64,000 nt of DNA from an uncultured Bacilli bacterium (GCA_934162665.1 CAKPJN010000004.1:49496-113495); one strand, 5' to 3'; positions 1-7,861 are shown, counted from the first letter of the stretch. Notes: a model not told the origin generated them from the sequence alone. Numbers and translations: made by a program.

Positions 1-178
1 TGATAGCATTGGCAGTTCTTCCTGATTTTCCGATTACTCGTCCTATATCATCTTCTTTAACAATTACTTGTATTAATATGACATTATCTTCTTCTGTTGG
101 GAATTCTTTAACGCTTACTGCATCCTCATCTTCTACTAAAGATTTAACGATGGATTCGGTTAGTTTTACTAAATCCAT
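1..178 (-). CDS. khpA: KhpA, KH-domain RNA-binding protein (3' end cut by window)
   Basis: The first 59 codons are visible, read leftward from an ATG at 178. The protein starts MDLVKLTESIVKSLVED and contains a type II KH fold with the RNA-contacting GxxG loop in IGRVIGKSGRTANAI. KhpA is a small (about 75-80 aa) RNA-binding protein that pairs with KhpB/EloR and affects cell elongation and division in Gram-positive bacteria. It lies one base downstream of rpsP, the usual rpsP-khpA order in Bacillota, so the two are probably co-transcribed. Only the last part of the gene lies outside the window. Confidence 0.9.
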   Translation of the reverse strand, partial: MDLVKLTESIVKSLVEDEDAVSVKEFPTEEDNVILIQVIVKEDDIGRVIGKSGRTANAI

Positions 179-179
179 A

Positions 180-455
180 TTATTCACCCTTCTTTGCTTT
201 TTTATCTGCAAACTTCTTCATGATACCAGCTTCGCTTAATAAATTTCTTACAGTATCAGTTGGAATTGCTCCATTATTTAACCATTTAAGAGCTTTTTCT
301 TCATCAATTCTTACTTTCTTTTCTCCAACTGGTGCATATGTACCAACAAGTTCAAGATATTCTCCATCTCTTTTTCTTCTAGAATCAGTAGCAATGATTC
401 TATAAGTTGGATGTTTTTTTGCTCCCATTCTTGTTAATCTTAATTTAACAGCCAT
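180..455 (-). CDS. rpsP: 30S ribosomal protein S16
   Basis: A 91-residue protein beginning [20 protein letters not shown], the diagnostic S16 N-terminus, followed by the [14 protein letters not shown] segment. S16 binds 16S rRNA in the 30S body and is needed for subunit assembly. Length is normal, with a Lys-rich C-terminal tail. The ATG follows a GGAGGG Shine-Dalgarno. A near-perfect sigma-A promoter lies 34-62 bases upstream, and khpA follows immediately. Confidence 0.98.
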   Translation of the reverse strand: MAVKLRLTRMGAKKHPTYRIIATDSRRKRDGEYLELVGTYAPVGEKKVRIDEEKALKWLNNGAIPTDTVRNLLSEAGIMKKFADKKAKKGE

Positions 456-488
456 TTTTGTCCCTCCATTTCTTTAGTCATTGCTATT

Positions 489-517
489 ATTATAGTATAT
501 ATGTGTATTTATGTCAA
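489..517 (-). promoter_or_regulatory. sigma-A promoter of rpsP-khpA
   Basis: On the minus strand, TTGACA (517-512), a 17-base spacer, then TATAAT (494-489). Both hexamers match the vegetative consensus exactly. It points at rpsP, whose ATG is 34 bases further on. The site lies between the ends of rpsP and cotE. Confidence 0.9.
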
Positions 518-534
518 CATTTTTTTGATAACAG

Positions 535-1074
535 TTAGACAATATCTTGTTCTCTTATAAATTGTTCATCAACTTCATTTTCAATTTGTTCATCTAAATT
601 ACTTTCTTCTTCTACAATTTCATCCCATGGTTCTTCTTCTTCATTTGCTTCTATTTTTACTTTTATGTCACCAACTAATTCTATACCTAATTCTTTTTCA
701 ATAATATAATTAATTTTATTATCATCTATATCTATTTTTGTACAACTAGGTTGTTTTAGGCTTCTTACTATTATTTGTTCATTATCTTCTTCTTCATCTC
801 TTTTCTTTACATTTACTGTTTCTTGATATGTATTAGTTTCTTTAATTACTGCAGTTTTTGTATCATTATCATATGAGTACCAAATATTTACATCATAACT
901 ACCTGTTATTGTTATTTGATCGTTGTTTCTAACTCCATTAAAATTATGGTTAATTACCCAACATCCTAATATTGTTGATGGTTTATTTTCAACTGTAACA
1001 CTATTAGTTGATGTAAATGTTTTCTTTCCTTTGCCTATTACAGCTTTTGTGACAATTTCTCGATAATTTGGCAT
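535..1074 (-). CDS. cotE: Outer spore coat morphogenetic protein CotE
   Basis: A 179-residue protein that aligns by eye along its length with Bacillus CotE. It starts MPNYREIVTKAVIGKGKK, then has the PSTILGCWVINH segment, the GSYDVNIWYSYDNDTKT block, and a long acidic C-terminal tail rich in Glu and Asp. CotE directs assembly of the outer spore coat and is made in the mother cell under sigma-E. Start is the ATG after GAGGAGGGG. The gene is monocistronic here, lying upstream of the rpsP promoter. With the spoVA genes it indicates an endospore former. Confidence 0.93.
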   Translation of the reverse strand: MPNYREIVTKAVIGKGKKTFTSTNSVTVENKPSTILGCWVINHNFNGVRNNDQITITGSYDVNIWYSYDNDTKTAVIKETNTYQETVNVKKRDEEEDNEQIIVRSLKQPSCTKIDIDDNKINYIIEKELGIELVGDIKVKIEANEEEEPWDEIVEEESNLDEQIENEVDEQFIREQDIV

Positions 1075-1226
1075 ACTACCCCTCCTCTAATCTAATTTAT
1101 GCGATTGAATTTGAAACTATACAAATATTTTAAATAAAGTATTTCCTTTTGTACACTTTGATTTTACAATTAGTAATTTTCAAATTACAAAAATTATGTT
1201 ATGTTATAAATGAGGAAGTGATTATT

Positions 1227-1814
1227 TTGAAGAACATTATTATTGCTGGTATTCCTAGAGCTGGAAAAACAACCTTAGCTAAGAGACTTTTTAAAAACCT
1301 TACTAATTACAATTTAATAGAAGAAGATATTTTAAATTCTGCTTTAATGGATGTATATAAATATCATATCGCCAAACCCGATGAAAATGGTATTATGAAC
1401 ATTAATTTATGGGAAACAAACCAGTTATGTGATGCCTTATTAAAAAGATATGTTAGTTATTTAAATAATTGTGAAAAGGATATTGGTGTTATTTTAGATA
1501 CATACTCATTAAAAATGGAGGAATTAAAAAAATTCTCTGACAAAGGGGATATTGTTGTTGTATTGGGTATTTCTTCAATTACTGCAGAAGAATTTTTTAA
1601 AAACATAAGAAAATATGATAATTGCGAAGAACGTACATTTTATCAAAATGATTTTATGTTAATGAATGAAATAGAATGTTATATACAGGATAGCTGTAAG
1701 TACAAGAAGCAATGTGATGAACTTGGTTTAGTTTATATTGATACTTCTACTGAAAGAGATAAAAGACTTGATGAAGCTTATCAAATAATATTGAAAAAAA
1801 TAAATAATGGATGA
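1227..1814 (+). CDS. P-loop NTPase, kinase-like, small-molecule phosphotransferase type
   Basis: The protein opens KNIIIAGIPRAGKTTLAKRL, with a Walker A (GIPRAGKTT) at its extreme N-terminus. This is the layout of adenylate-kinase/shikimate-kinase-like enzymes rather than of transporters. A central acidic stretch (DIGVILDTYSL) could be the Walker B strand. The best start is TTG at 1227, preceded by GAGGAAG; upstream in-frame ATGs have no ribosome-binding site and would add 26 hydrophobic residues before the P-loop strand. It is the only plus-strand gene in the first 16 kb. Substrate is unknown; similar proteins are annotated only as AAA-family ATPases. Confidence 0.7.
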   Translation: MKNIIIAGIPRAGKTTLAKRLFKNLTNYNLIEEDILNSALMDVYKYHIAKPDENGIMNINLWETNQLCDALLKRYVSYLNNCEKDIGVILDTYSLKMEELKKFSDKGDIVVVLGISSITAEEFFKNIRKYDNCEERTFYQNDFMLMNEIECYIQDSCKYKKQCDELGLVYIDTSTERDKRLDEAYQIILKKINNG

Positions 1815-1841
1815 TTTTATCCATTATTTTATTTAATGTGT

Positions 1842-2900
1842 CTATTCATTAGTTTGTATAATATAAGGGCTATCAATAGTTCCTGAACCAGATGCTAATA
1901 TATCTTTATTCAAATAAATTATTGGTCGAATTCCTAGTGTAGTTGCAACATTAGTCTTAGTTATTGTACCTGTAGCATTTACACGCCATACATAAGCTAT
2001 AGAATTATAAAATTCTGATGGAGAAAGTGACCAATAATGATTTCCATTATTTAAATAAAAGTTAGAAGCTGTATCGTATTTTCCACCTGCCATAACTAAT
2101 TCATCATATGTAATTAATCCTACTTTTTCATTTATTATGCCTTTTCCATTACCATCATTTGTACATAATAAACTAGGTGTATAATTTGTATATAATTCTG
2201 TTACTGCGCTACCAAATGTATATGAATTAGAATGGCTTGTTTTTGCTTGTTCACAATACTGACTTGTTACTACTTCATTTTCATAATTTGTTAAATTATT
2301 TACTGAGTACCAATCATTCAACTCTTTTTGAGCTGTACTATTGGTATAATACATATATGTATAAGAATTGCGGATTGTATTAAACGATATTAGCTTATTA
2401 CTATTTATTCCATTTTGCATTATTAGTCTAATTGTGCCATCACCATTAATTCTCATAATTCGCCATGTCTTACTTGCAAAAGTCACATAATTATCTTCTG
2501 TCGCATACATTCCTTCATTTGTAGTAGGAACAGTATTAAAGTCAGGTGTACCTTTTTCTAATATGGCATCTTTTCCACCATTTTTCTCTAGTATCTTATC
2601 AGCTAATTTAAATGTTTCTGGAGTAGGTTCATTTTCCATTTTCTGACTTGATTCTATCCTAAGATTTCCACGGAATGTTGTTCCCATAACTCCATTATCT
2701 GCATCTTGATTTATCCATAATCTTAATGTGTAAGTATGTGTAGTATCTACATCTATTGTTCCACTATTTTTAAGATGTTTGTTTTAGTTCCTTTTAAAGT
2801 TAATGCCCACCATGCATAAGTTATTCCAATTGCTAGTATTAAAAGAAAAACAAAAAATACTATTAAATTATTAGTTATTAAATTTTTTAATTTTTTCATT
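1842..2900 (-). pseudogene. Secreted/anchored surface protein gene with a one-base frameshift
   Basis: An ATG at 2900 opens MKKLKNLITNN, then a hydrophobic segment (residues about 9-26) ending GITYAWW, a motif common in TasA/camelysin-like secreted proteins. This frame stops near 2755. A second frame, open from the same place to 1842, continues with NSGTIDVDTTHTYTLRLWIN and a C-terminal domain containing EDNYVTFASKTWRIMRINGD and WSLSPSEFYNS. Adding one A to the AAAAA run near 2769-2773 joins the two into about 352 residues. The C-terminal domain is a type seen in multi-copy surface proteins of gut Bacillota; its function is unknown. The lesion could be real decay, slippage-controlled expression, or a sequencing error. 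Confidence 0.7.
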
Positions 2901-3000
2901 ATATCAGTTCATTTATTCTATATAATATTATTATAAATATAAATGAGTTTTTTTCAATAAGTAAAGAACTTGTTTTGGGCAATAGTTAATTTTTTATATA

Positions 3001-3036
3001 AAAAGATTAGAATATTTTCAATTCTAATCTCTTTTT
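3001..3036 (-). terminator. Intrinsic terminator of the spoVA operon
   Basis: Perfect 9-base inverted repeat GATTAGAAT / ATTCTAATC (3005-3013 and 3021-3029) with a 7-base loop. On the minus strand it is followed by a short T-rich tract, just beyond the spoVAE stop codon. Confidence 0.75.
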
Positions 3037-3051
3037 ATTAACTTATTGATA

Positions 3052-3402
3052 TTAATCCCTTGGTTTAAATATCAGAGTAAATATAAATGAAAATATAATT
3101 GCGGCAGTTATACCTGTTGCGGTTAAGTCAAACATTCCCATTAATATTCCTACGATTCCAAAACCATTTGCTTTGGCTAGAGCTCCATGAATTAGCGAAT
3201 GTCCAAAACTAGTAATTGGAACTAATGCTCCTCCACCTACATATTTTATAATTTGATCATATAAACTAAATGAATCTAGAAAAGCACCTAATATAACTAA
3301 CATACTTGTTATATGCCCTGGAGTTAGTTTAGTATTATCTAAAATAATCTGAGAAATCATGCAAATTATTCCACAGAATAAAAATGAATTTATAAGTAAC
3401 AT
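3052..3402 (-). CDS. spoVAE: Stage V sporulation protein AE (SpoVAEb type)
   Basis: A 116-residue membrane protein with about four hydrophobic segments and the family signature GGGALVPITSFGHSLIHGAL. It belongs to the SpoVA channel complex that moves calcium dipicolinate into the forespore and releases it at germination. SpoVAC upstream is a paralogue sharing the PITGFAHS motif. The start codon overlaps the spoVAD stop as TAATG and has a GGAGG ribosome-binding site, implying coupled translation. Length is normal. Confidence 0.93.
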   Translation of the reverse strand: MLLINSFLFCGIICMISQIILDNTKLTPGHITSMLVILGAFLDSFSLYDQIIKYVGGGALVPITSFGHSLIHGALAKANGFGIVGILMGMFDLTATGITAAIIFSFIFTLIFKPRD

Positions 3403-4397
3403 TATACTACCTCCAAACTAATTGCATTAGCAATTGATAATATGTTTTCTTTCTGAAAAATCATTGTTGGTGAAAATAATGCTCCGGTTGCGACTAGTAG
3501 TACTCTTTTTAAATTTTTCTTCTTTAATTCATCATAAATATAAGAATAATTTACTAAAGCACTACATACAGGTCCACTTCCTCCTGCTTTTGCTTCTTCT
3601 TGTGTATTTAAATTATAAAGCATAACTCCGCAGTCATTATAATTTTTTGATAAGTCTAATTTATATTCTTTCATCATGTAGTCTTTTAATATTTCTTTAC
3701 CATATACTCCTAAATCTCCTGTTAAAATTAGATCGTAATAGTCAGGTTTTCTTTTTAAATCATCTAAATGTTTCTTGATAGTATAAATAGCGGCTGGAGC
3801 CATTACCTTTCCCATATCATTAGGATCGTTTTGTTCATAATCTATTATTTTACCTATAGTCGATGATTCTACTTTTATATTTGTTTTTTCTTTTGTTAAA
3901 AGAATAGACGCTCCTCCTGTTGCGGTGAAAGTTGCGCTGTCTGGTTTTGGTGCACCATATTCTGTTGGATTTCTAAATTGTTTTTCACTACTCATGTTAT
4001 GTGAAGATACTGTAACTATAGCGTTATTTACCTTTTTGCTATCAATTAGACTACTTGCGATAATCATTCCTTCTACACTGGTACTACAAGCACCGTAAAT
4101 ACCTAAAAAACTATTTCCATATCCGTATGTTCCATAAGTGGTTGCGGTAATTTGATTTAGTAGGTCTCCGCCTACAACTAAATCAATGTTATTTTTTTTC
4201 ATACCTGATTTTTTTAATACCAAATCTAAACTATCTTTTACTAATTTAATTTCTGCTTTTTCAAATGATTTTTCACCAAAATACAAATCATCTTGATAAC
4301 TTTTATCAAAATATTTTTTTAATGGTCCATTTTTTTCATATGGTCCTACAACTGTTGAAGTTTCTTTTACATATACATTGTTATATTTAAATGTCAT
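3402..4397 (-). CDS. spoVAD: Stage V sporulation protein AD
   Basis: A 331-residue thiolase/FabH-fold protein with the GIYGACSTSVEGMI segment holding the conserved Cys, and a C-terminal GGSGPVCSALV motif. SpoVAD is the dipicolinic-acid-binding subunit on the outside of the spore inner membrane; it is not a condensing enzyme despite the fold. ATG follows AGGAGG. It sits between spoVAC and spoVAE in the canonical order. spoVAA, spoVAB and spoVAF are not present here, as in many clostridia. Confidence 0.95.
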   Translation of the reverse strand: MTFKYNNVYVKETSTVVGPYEKNGPLKKYFDKSYQDDLYFGEKSFEKAEIKLVKDSLDLVLKKSGMKKNNIDLVVGGDLLNQITATTYGTYGYGNSFLGIYGACSTSVEGMIIASSLIDSKKVNNAIVTVSSHNMSSEKQFRNPTEYGAPKPDSATFTATGGASILLTKEKTNIKVESSTIGKIIDYEQNDPNDMGKVMAPAAIYTIKKHLDDLKRKPDYYDLILTGDLGVYGKEILKDYMMKEYKLDLSKNYNDCGVMLYNLNTQEEAKAGGSGPVCSALVNYSYIYDELKKKNLKRVLLVATGALFSPTMIFQKENILSIANAISLEVV

Positions 4398-4402
4398 AAT
4401 TA

Positions 4403-4840
4403 TTATCCTCCTATAAAATACCTAATCATTCCGAAACACCAAGCTGATACAACACCATATAAGATTACAGAGCCTGCAAGTTTAAAAATGTTTGAACCTA
4501 CACCATATATTGGTCCTTCATTTTTATAATCTAGTGCTGCACTTGTCATAGAATGTGCAAAACCTGTAATTGGAATTAATAGTCCACATTTAAACTTGTT
4601 TACTAATTTATCAAAGAATCCTAATGCAGTTGATAGTGACGCAATAAAGATTAGTATTACTATCATAATAGTTCCTGCACTTGATCTTGATATTAAAAAG
4701 AAATGACATAATAGTTCTATTATTCCTTCTCCTATTAGTCCAACTATTCCTCCTGAAATAAAAGCAGTAATGGCATTTTTTACTCGATGTTCTTCCGCTT
4801 TATGCAATGATGCAATTTTTTCATATTTTTCATTTTTCAT
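4403..4840 (-). CDS. spoVAC: Stage V sporulation protein AC
   Basis: A membrane protein of about 145 residues with the hallmark GLLIPITGFAHSMTSAALDYK. SpoVAC is the mechanosensitive, channel-forming SpoVA subunit. I place the start at the ATG at 4840 (MKNEKYEKIASLHK), which has a GGTGAT ribosome-binding site, rather than at an in-frame ATG 12 bases upstream that has none. The gene follows the sigma-F-like gene but is separated from it by a hairpin with a T-run. That suggests its own forespore promoter, as expected for a sigma-G-type gene; an exact match could not be assigned. Confidence 0.94.
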   Translation of the reverse strand: MKNEKYEKIASLHKAEEHRVKNAITAFISGGIVGLIGEGIIELLCHFFLISRSSAGTIMIVILIFIASLSTALGFFDKLVNKFKCGLLIPITGFAHSMTSAALDYKNEGPIYGVGSNIFKLAGSVILYGVVSAWCFGMIRYFIGG

Positions 4841-4883
4841 ATTTATCACCATTACTATTATTTACCAGAAAATTTTTTTCATA

Positions 4884-4907
4884 CAAAAAAGCCTATTTTT
4901 TAGGCTT
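4884..4907 (-). terminator. Hairpin terminator overlapping the sigF stop codon
   Basis: AAGCCTA / TAGGCTT (4889-4895 and 4901-4907) forms a 7-base stem with a 5-base loop, followed on the minus strand by a run of Ts. The sigF stop codon (4902-4900) lies inside it. It would separate early sigF transcription from the later spoVA genes or limit readthrough between them. Confidence 0.65.
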
Positions 4908-5433
4908 CTAAACGTGTTTTTAATTTTTTTAATATTTTAGCTTCTTGACGTGATACCTGAGCTTGACTTAATCCATGTTTTTTACTAGCCTCTAGTTGTG
5001 TCATTTCTTCAAAGTATCTATCAATAATAAGTCCTCGTTCTTCACTTGATAATTTAAGTAATTCATTTTTTAAATCTAGGATACTTTCTTTGGTACTATT
5101 ATCCTCTATTTTTATAGAATTATATAAGTCATTACCATCTTCTTCATAACAGTAATCCAAGCTTTTAGTTTCAACATTAACTAATAAAGCTTGCTCTATC
5201 TTTTCTTCATCTATTTCTAAAAATAGCGATAATTCCATATTGGTGGGAGTTCTTCCTAATTTTTGACTCATTATTTCTCTTGTTTCTTCTATCTTTCTTT
5301 TTAACTTAATTAAATCTTTGCTTACCTTTATTGGTTTATTTTCTCTTATGTATTTAGTGACTTCCCCTAAGACATAATAATAGGCATAAGTTGAAAATTT
5401 TGCTATTTTTGGTTTATCTTCTAATTCAATCAT
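4900..5433 (-). CDS. sigF: Sigma-F-like sporulation sigma factor, C-terminal part (regions 2.3 to 4)
   Basis: A 177-residue protein that lacks sigma region 2.1-2.2. It begins just before KFSTYAYYYVLGEVTKYIRE (region 2.3-2.4, promoter melting and -10 recognition). Next comes region 3 (LGRTPTNMELSLFL) and a region 4 helix-turn-helix (TQLEASKKHGLSQAQVSRQEAKILKKLK). The missing start of region 2 is encoded by the preceding 54-codon frame, which overlaps it as ATGATTGA. An AAGGAG lies 12 bases before this ATG, and an in-frame TAG immediately precedes it. Position between spoIIAA and spoVAC identifies it as the sigF equivalent. It may work as a two-subunit factor, through a +1 frameshift, or be a lesion. 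Confidence 0.85.
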   Translation of the reverse strand: MIELEDKPKIAKFSTYAYYYVLGEVTKYIRENKPIKVSKDLIKLKRKIEETREIMSQKLGRTPTNMELSLFLEIDEEKIEQALLVNVETKSLDYCYEEDGNDLYNSIKIEDNSTKESILDLKNELLKLSSEERGLIIDRYFEEMTQLEASKKHGLSQAQVSRQEAKILKKLKTRLEA

Positions 5434-5590
5434 CTATCTTAGCATCTCCTTCTTTTCTATAATTATGATAAGCTTTAGTGAGTGCCATCATTCCAACTTG
5501 ATATAAATCCTCATAGTCATTATGACTATTAAATTTATTAATAACAGAATGAACAACCCATTCATAATCTAATATAGATTCTATATTCAT
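5426..5590 (-). CDS. Sigma-F-like factor, N-terminal part (region 2.1-2.2)
   Basis: A 54-residue frame starting MNIESILDYEWVVHSVINKF and containing DLYQVGMMALTKAYHNY, the sigma-70 region 2.2 helix that binds the RNA polymerase clamp. It ends RKEGDAKIDD and TGA. The ATG has its own ribosome-binding site (GAAAGGA). It is 36 bases downstream of spoIIAA, exactly where spoIIAB would stand in Bacillus, but has no kinase features. The following frame carries the rest of the sigma factor in the +1 phase. The linker residues around the junction are longer than the loop of an intact sigma-F, so this does not look like a plain one-base slip. Confidence 0.75.
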   Translation of the reverse strand: MNIESILDYEWVVHSVINKFNSHNDYEDLYQVGMMALTKAYHNYRKEGDAKIDD

Positions 5591-5626
5591 TTTCTTATTC
5601 CTTTCTATATTAATTGCTACATATTT

Positions 5627-5965
5627 TTATAAATTTATATATTTAAATGCTTCTTGTTCTTTATTTACGTAAAACAAATTATCTTTAGTGCTACCTATTT
5701 GTTTTTTAAATATATCACTCAGTCCACACATGACTACTTTTCCACAACTTAAAAATATTTCTATTAGCTTATTTTGAAGTTTTAGGAAAATATTTTTATC
5801 TACTTTACTAACATCCTCAAAGTTTAGTACATAATAATGAATGCCTTGATTATATAATAGATAATTTATCTCCTTTGATAATGTATTAAATGTTTTACTA
5901 TTCAAGTCTCCTTCTAAGCGTATAAACATGATTCCTTTATTTACTTGTGTTTCTAACTGCAACAA
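5627..5965 (-). CDS. spoIIAA: SpoIIAA-like anti-sigma-factor antagonist (STAS domain)
   Basis: A 112-residue STAS protein. It aligns with SpoIIAA through MFIRLEGDLNSKTFNTL, YVLNFEDVSKVDKNIF and GKVVMCGLSD. In the family, the segment after VLNLEDLSF reads MDSSGLG, whose serine is phosphorylated by SpoIIAB. Here the equivalent is VDKNIFL, so the phosphoacceptor is missing. No spoIIAB gene follows. Start is TTG at 5965 after GAGAGGTGAT; no ATG is usable. Spo0A-box-like sites lie 50-100 bases upstream. Assignment rests on fold and operon position; a plain STAS domain protein of changed function is possible. Confidence 0.8.
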   Translation of the reverse strand: MLQLETQVNKGIMFIRLEGDLNSKTFNTLSKEINYLLYNQGIHYYVLNFEDVSKVDKNIFLKLQNKLIEIFLSCGKVVMCGLSDIFKKQIGSTKDNLFYVNKEQEAFKYINL

Positions 5966-6017
5966 CTTGTATCACCTCTCTACTAAAATATAGAACTTTT
6001 TCTTTTAATTTTATACC

Positions 6018-6065
6018 TTTTCGACAAAACCTTACATTTTATTTAATCGACATTAATCGACAAAA
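6018..6065 (-). promoter_or_regulatory. Cluster of three Spo0A-box-like sites upstream of spoIIAA
   Basis: On the minus strand: TTTGTCGAAAA (6028-6018), a very close match to the Spo0A box consensus TTTGTCGAA, and two TGTCGATTA sites (about 6052-6044 and 6062-6054). They lie 53-100 bases upstream of the spoIIAA start, as expected for a Spo0A-activated spoIIA promoter. The distal site merges into the T-run of the terminator of the upstream gene. Confidence 0.65.
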
Positions 6066-6087
6066 AAAGTGATTTAATATCACTTTT
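6065..6087 (-). terminator. Intrinsic terminator of the lipid kinase gene
   Basis: AAAAGTGAT / ATCACTTTT (6065-6073 and 6079-6087) with a 5-base loop, followed on the minus strand by seven Ts. It lies 34 bases beyond the stop of the diacylglycerol-kinase-family gene. Confidence 0.8.
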
Positions 6088-6120
6088 ATTTTAATTATTA
6101 TAAATTTTAATATAAATTCC

Positions 6121-7044
6121 TTACTTTTCTTTAAATAATTTATTTATACTTTCTTTTGGCATTAGCATTTTTGTATTTCTTTCTATTTTAAAAGTAAATT
6201 TATTTTTTGAATTTTTATATTCTTCTCCATCAATACACCATGATGTTTTAGGCTGATTTAAAAATTCAATTTCTAGATTATTAGTTTGATAATAAGTAAT
6301 ACCTGGAATATCTTTTACATCTTTATTATTTATTAAGAAAAACATTTTAAGCATATCCTTTTTCGTTTTTAAGTTAGCAAAAGCCACTTCAAACATTTTG
6401 TCATCTAATTTAATATCATAATAAATGTCATTAATTCCCGCTACTCTTGATGAGTTTGTTATGAAAAAGAAAGAGTATTCACCAGTATATTCTTTATTGT
6501 CTATCTTATATTTTACTTTGTATCTATTAATTTTATTTCTTAATTGTTTTAATCCATATAATATATAGGCAACTTTTCCATATTTTTTCTTTAGATCTCT
6601 AGGAGTATTATATGCCATATCTATATAGTCTCCTAAACAAGCTACGTAAACAAATGGAGTTTCATTTATATAGCAAACGTCAATTGTTTTTTTTACGCCT
6701 TGAAGCAATACTTCTAGATTTTTTTGATAATTTTTTGTAAGACCATACATATTACCAACGTCATTAGTAGTTCCCATAGGGAGATTTGCGAGTGTTAGTT
6801 TATGTGTTCTTTCTACATTTCCAGTTACTACCTCGTTTAATGTCCCATCTCCACCAGCACTTATTACTAAATCAATATCATCTTCTAGTGATTTTACTAT
6901 TTCAGTAGCATCTTTTTTTGCTTTTGTATATTTAATCTCTGCTTCATAGCCATATTTACGTAATATATCGTAAAGCTCATTTCTATTTTCTTTATTTTTT
7001 AATTTTCCGCTTTCTGGGTTCATAATAATTACACATTTTTTCAT
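6121..7044 (-). CDS. Diacylglycerol/lipid kinase family protein (YegS/DgkB type)
   Basis: A 307-residue soluble lipid kinase with the DAGK catalytic motif SAGGDGTLNEVVTG, the upstream MNPESGK, and NLPMGTTNDVGN for nucleotide contacts. DgkB-type enzymes rephosphorylate diacylglycerol released during lipoteichoic acid synthesis. An LTA synthase gene lies 0.8 kb upstream on the same strand, which fits that role. Start is the ATG after GAGGTGA. Length is normal for the family. Confidence 0.88.
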   Translation of the reverse strand: MKKCVIIMNPESGKLKNKENRNELYDILRKYGYEAEIKYTKAKKDATEIVKSLEDDIDLVISAGGDGTLNEVVTGNVERTHKLTLANLPMGTTNDVGNMYGLTKNYQKNLEVLLQGVKKTIDVCYINETPFVYVACLGDYIDMAYNTPRDLKKKYGKVAYILYGLKQLRNKINRYKVKYKIDNKEYTGEYSFFFITNSSRVAGINDIYYDIKLDDKMFEVAFANLKTKKDMLKMFFLINNKDVKDIPGITYYQTNNLEIEFLNQPKTSWCIDGEEYKNSKNKFTFKIERNTKMLMPKESINKLFKEK

Positions 7045-7142
7045 GCAATCACCTCAACATAGTTATTATAACATGCATTTTTATAGTTAGCTAGATATAT
7101 ATTATAATCTTCTATATCTTATATTTTTATACTTCTAAATGA

Positions 7143-7179
7143 AAATACCAGATAAATATGTATTATTTACCTAGTATTT
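7143..7179 (-). terminator. Terminator of the 209-aa membrane-anchored protein gene
   Basis: A 16-base stem (7143-7158 with 7164-7179, two wobble or mismatched pairs) and a 5-base loop, downstream of the gene ending at 7211. The T-run is weak. Confidence 0.6.
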
Positions 7180-7210
7180 AATTTAAATATTTTGATTATT
7201 ATATGTCCTT

Positions 7211-7840
7211 TTAACTTAATTCTACTAAGGATAATTTATTTCCTTCATGAACAAATATAAGTGTTGCCTTTGTTTGATAATCACTATATTCATCACTTGT
7301 ATAAGACCACTTTACTTCTACTTGATAAGCATCATCATCAGTTTTATCTTCATATTCGTAAGATATTTTTTCAACTTTATCAACAGTTATTTTAGATACT
7401 GTTGGTAATTTTTGATTTCTTTGTTTATAGATATTATTTTCAACATATTTATAATATGTCGACTCTGCATTTGTTAAAAAATTGGTTTGAAATGACTGAT
7501 AAACAAATTCAACTCCACCTACATCTGTTTTTGCACATTTATCATTTAAAGTATAAAAATCATATATAAACATTTTAGAGATTTGTTTAACATATTCTTC
7601 TTCATTAACTTCATCTTTTTCTAAGATTTCTTTTAGCTTTTTAAACATATCTTTATATTTTTTACTTTTACTAGCTTTTAAATTATAACCATACTTTTCT
7701 ATGGTATTTACAATTTTTACTTCTTTTGTAGTTTTATCATTGCTATTAATAAGTTTTTGTACTCCAAATATAATAATACATAAAGCCACTAATATTAATA
7801 CAACTAATATATTTCTTTTTACTTTTTTCTTTAGTTTCAT
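7211..7840 (-). CDS. Membrane-anchored protein of unknown function
   Basis: A 209-residue protein with a Lys-rich start (MKLKKKVKRN), one transmembrane anchor (about residues 9-28, ILVVLILVALCIIIFGV) and an extracellular domain of about 175 residues. The C-terminal half has a beta-rich pattern (YQVEVKWSYTSDEYSDYQTKATLIFVHEG) resembling NTF2-like/lumazine-binding-like extracytoplasmic domains, but I cannot place it firmly. ATG follows AAAGGATGA. It lies 21 bases downstream of ltaS and is probably co-transcribed with it. Confidence 0.6.
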   Translation of the reverse strand: MKLKKKVKRNILVVLILVALCIIIFGVQKLINSNDKTTKEVKIVNTIEKYGYNLKASKSKKYKDMFKKLKEILEKDEVNEEEYVKQISKMFIYDFYTLNDKCAKTDVGGVEFVYQSFQTNFLTNAESTYYKYVENNIYKQRNQKLPTVSKITVDKVEKISYEYEDKTDDDAYQVEVKWSYTSDEYSDYQTKATLIFVHEGNKLSLVELS

Positions 7841-7861
7841 ACTTCATCCTTTCTTAAATAG

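Noticed and set aside
5426..5440. RF2-type programmed +1 frameshift joining the sigma parts
   Set aside because: GAT TGA lacks the CTT slippery codon, and the AAGGAG is too far upstream for the RF2 spacing. Kept only as an alternative to reinitiation.
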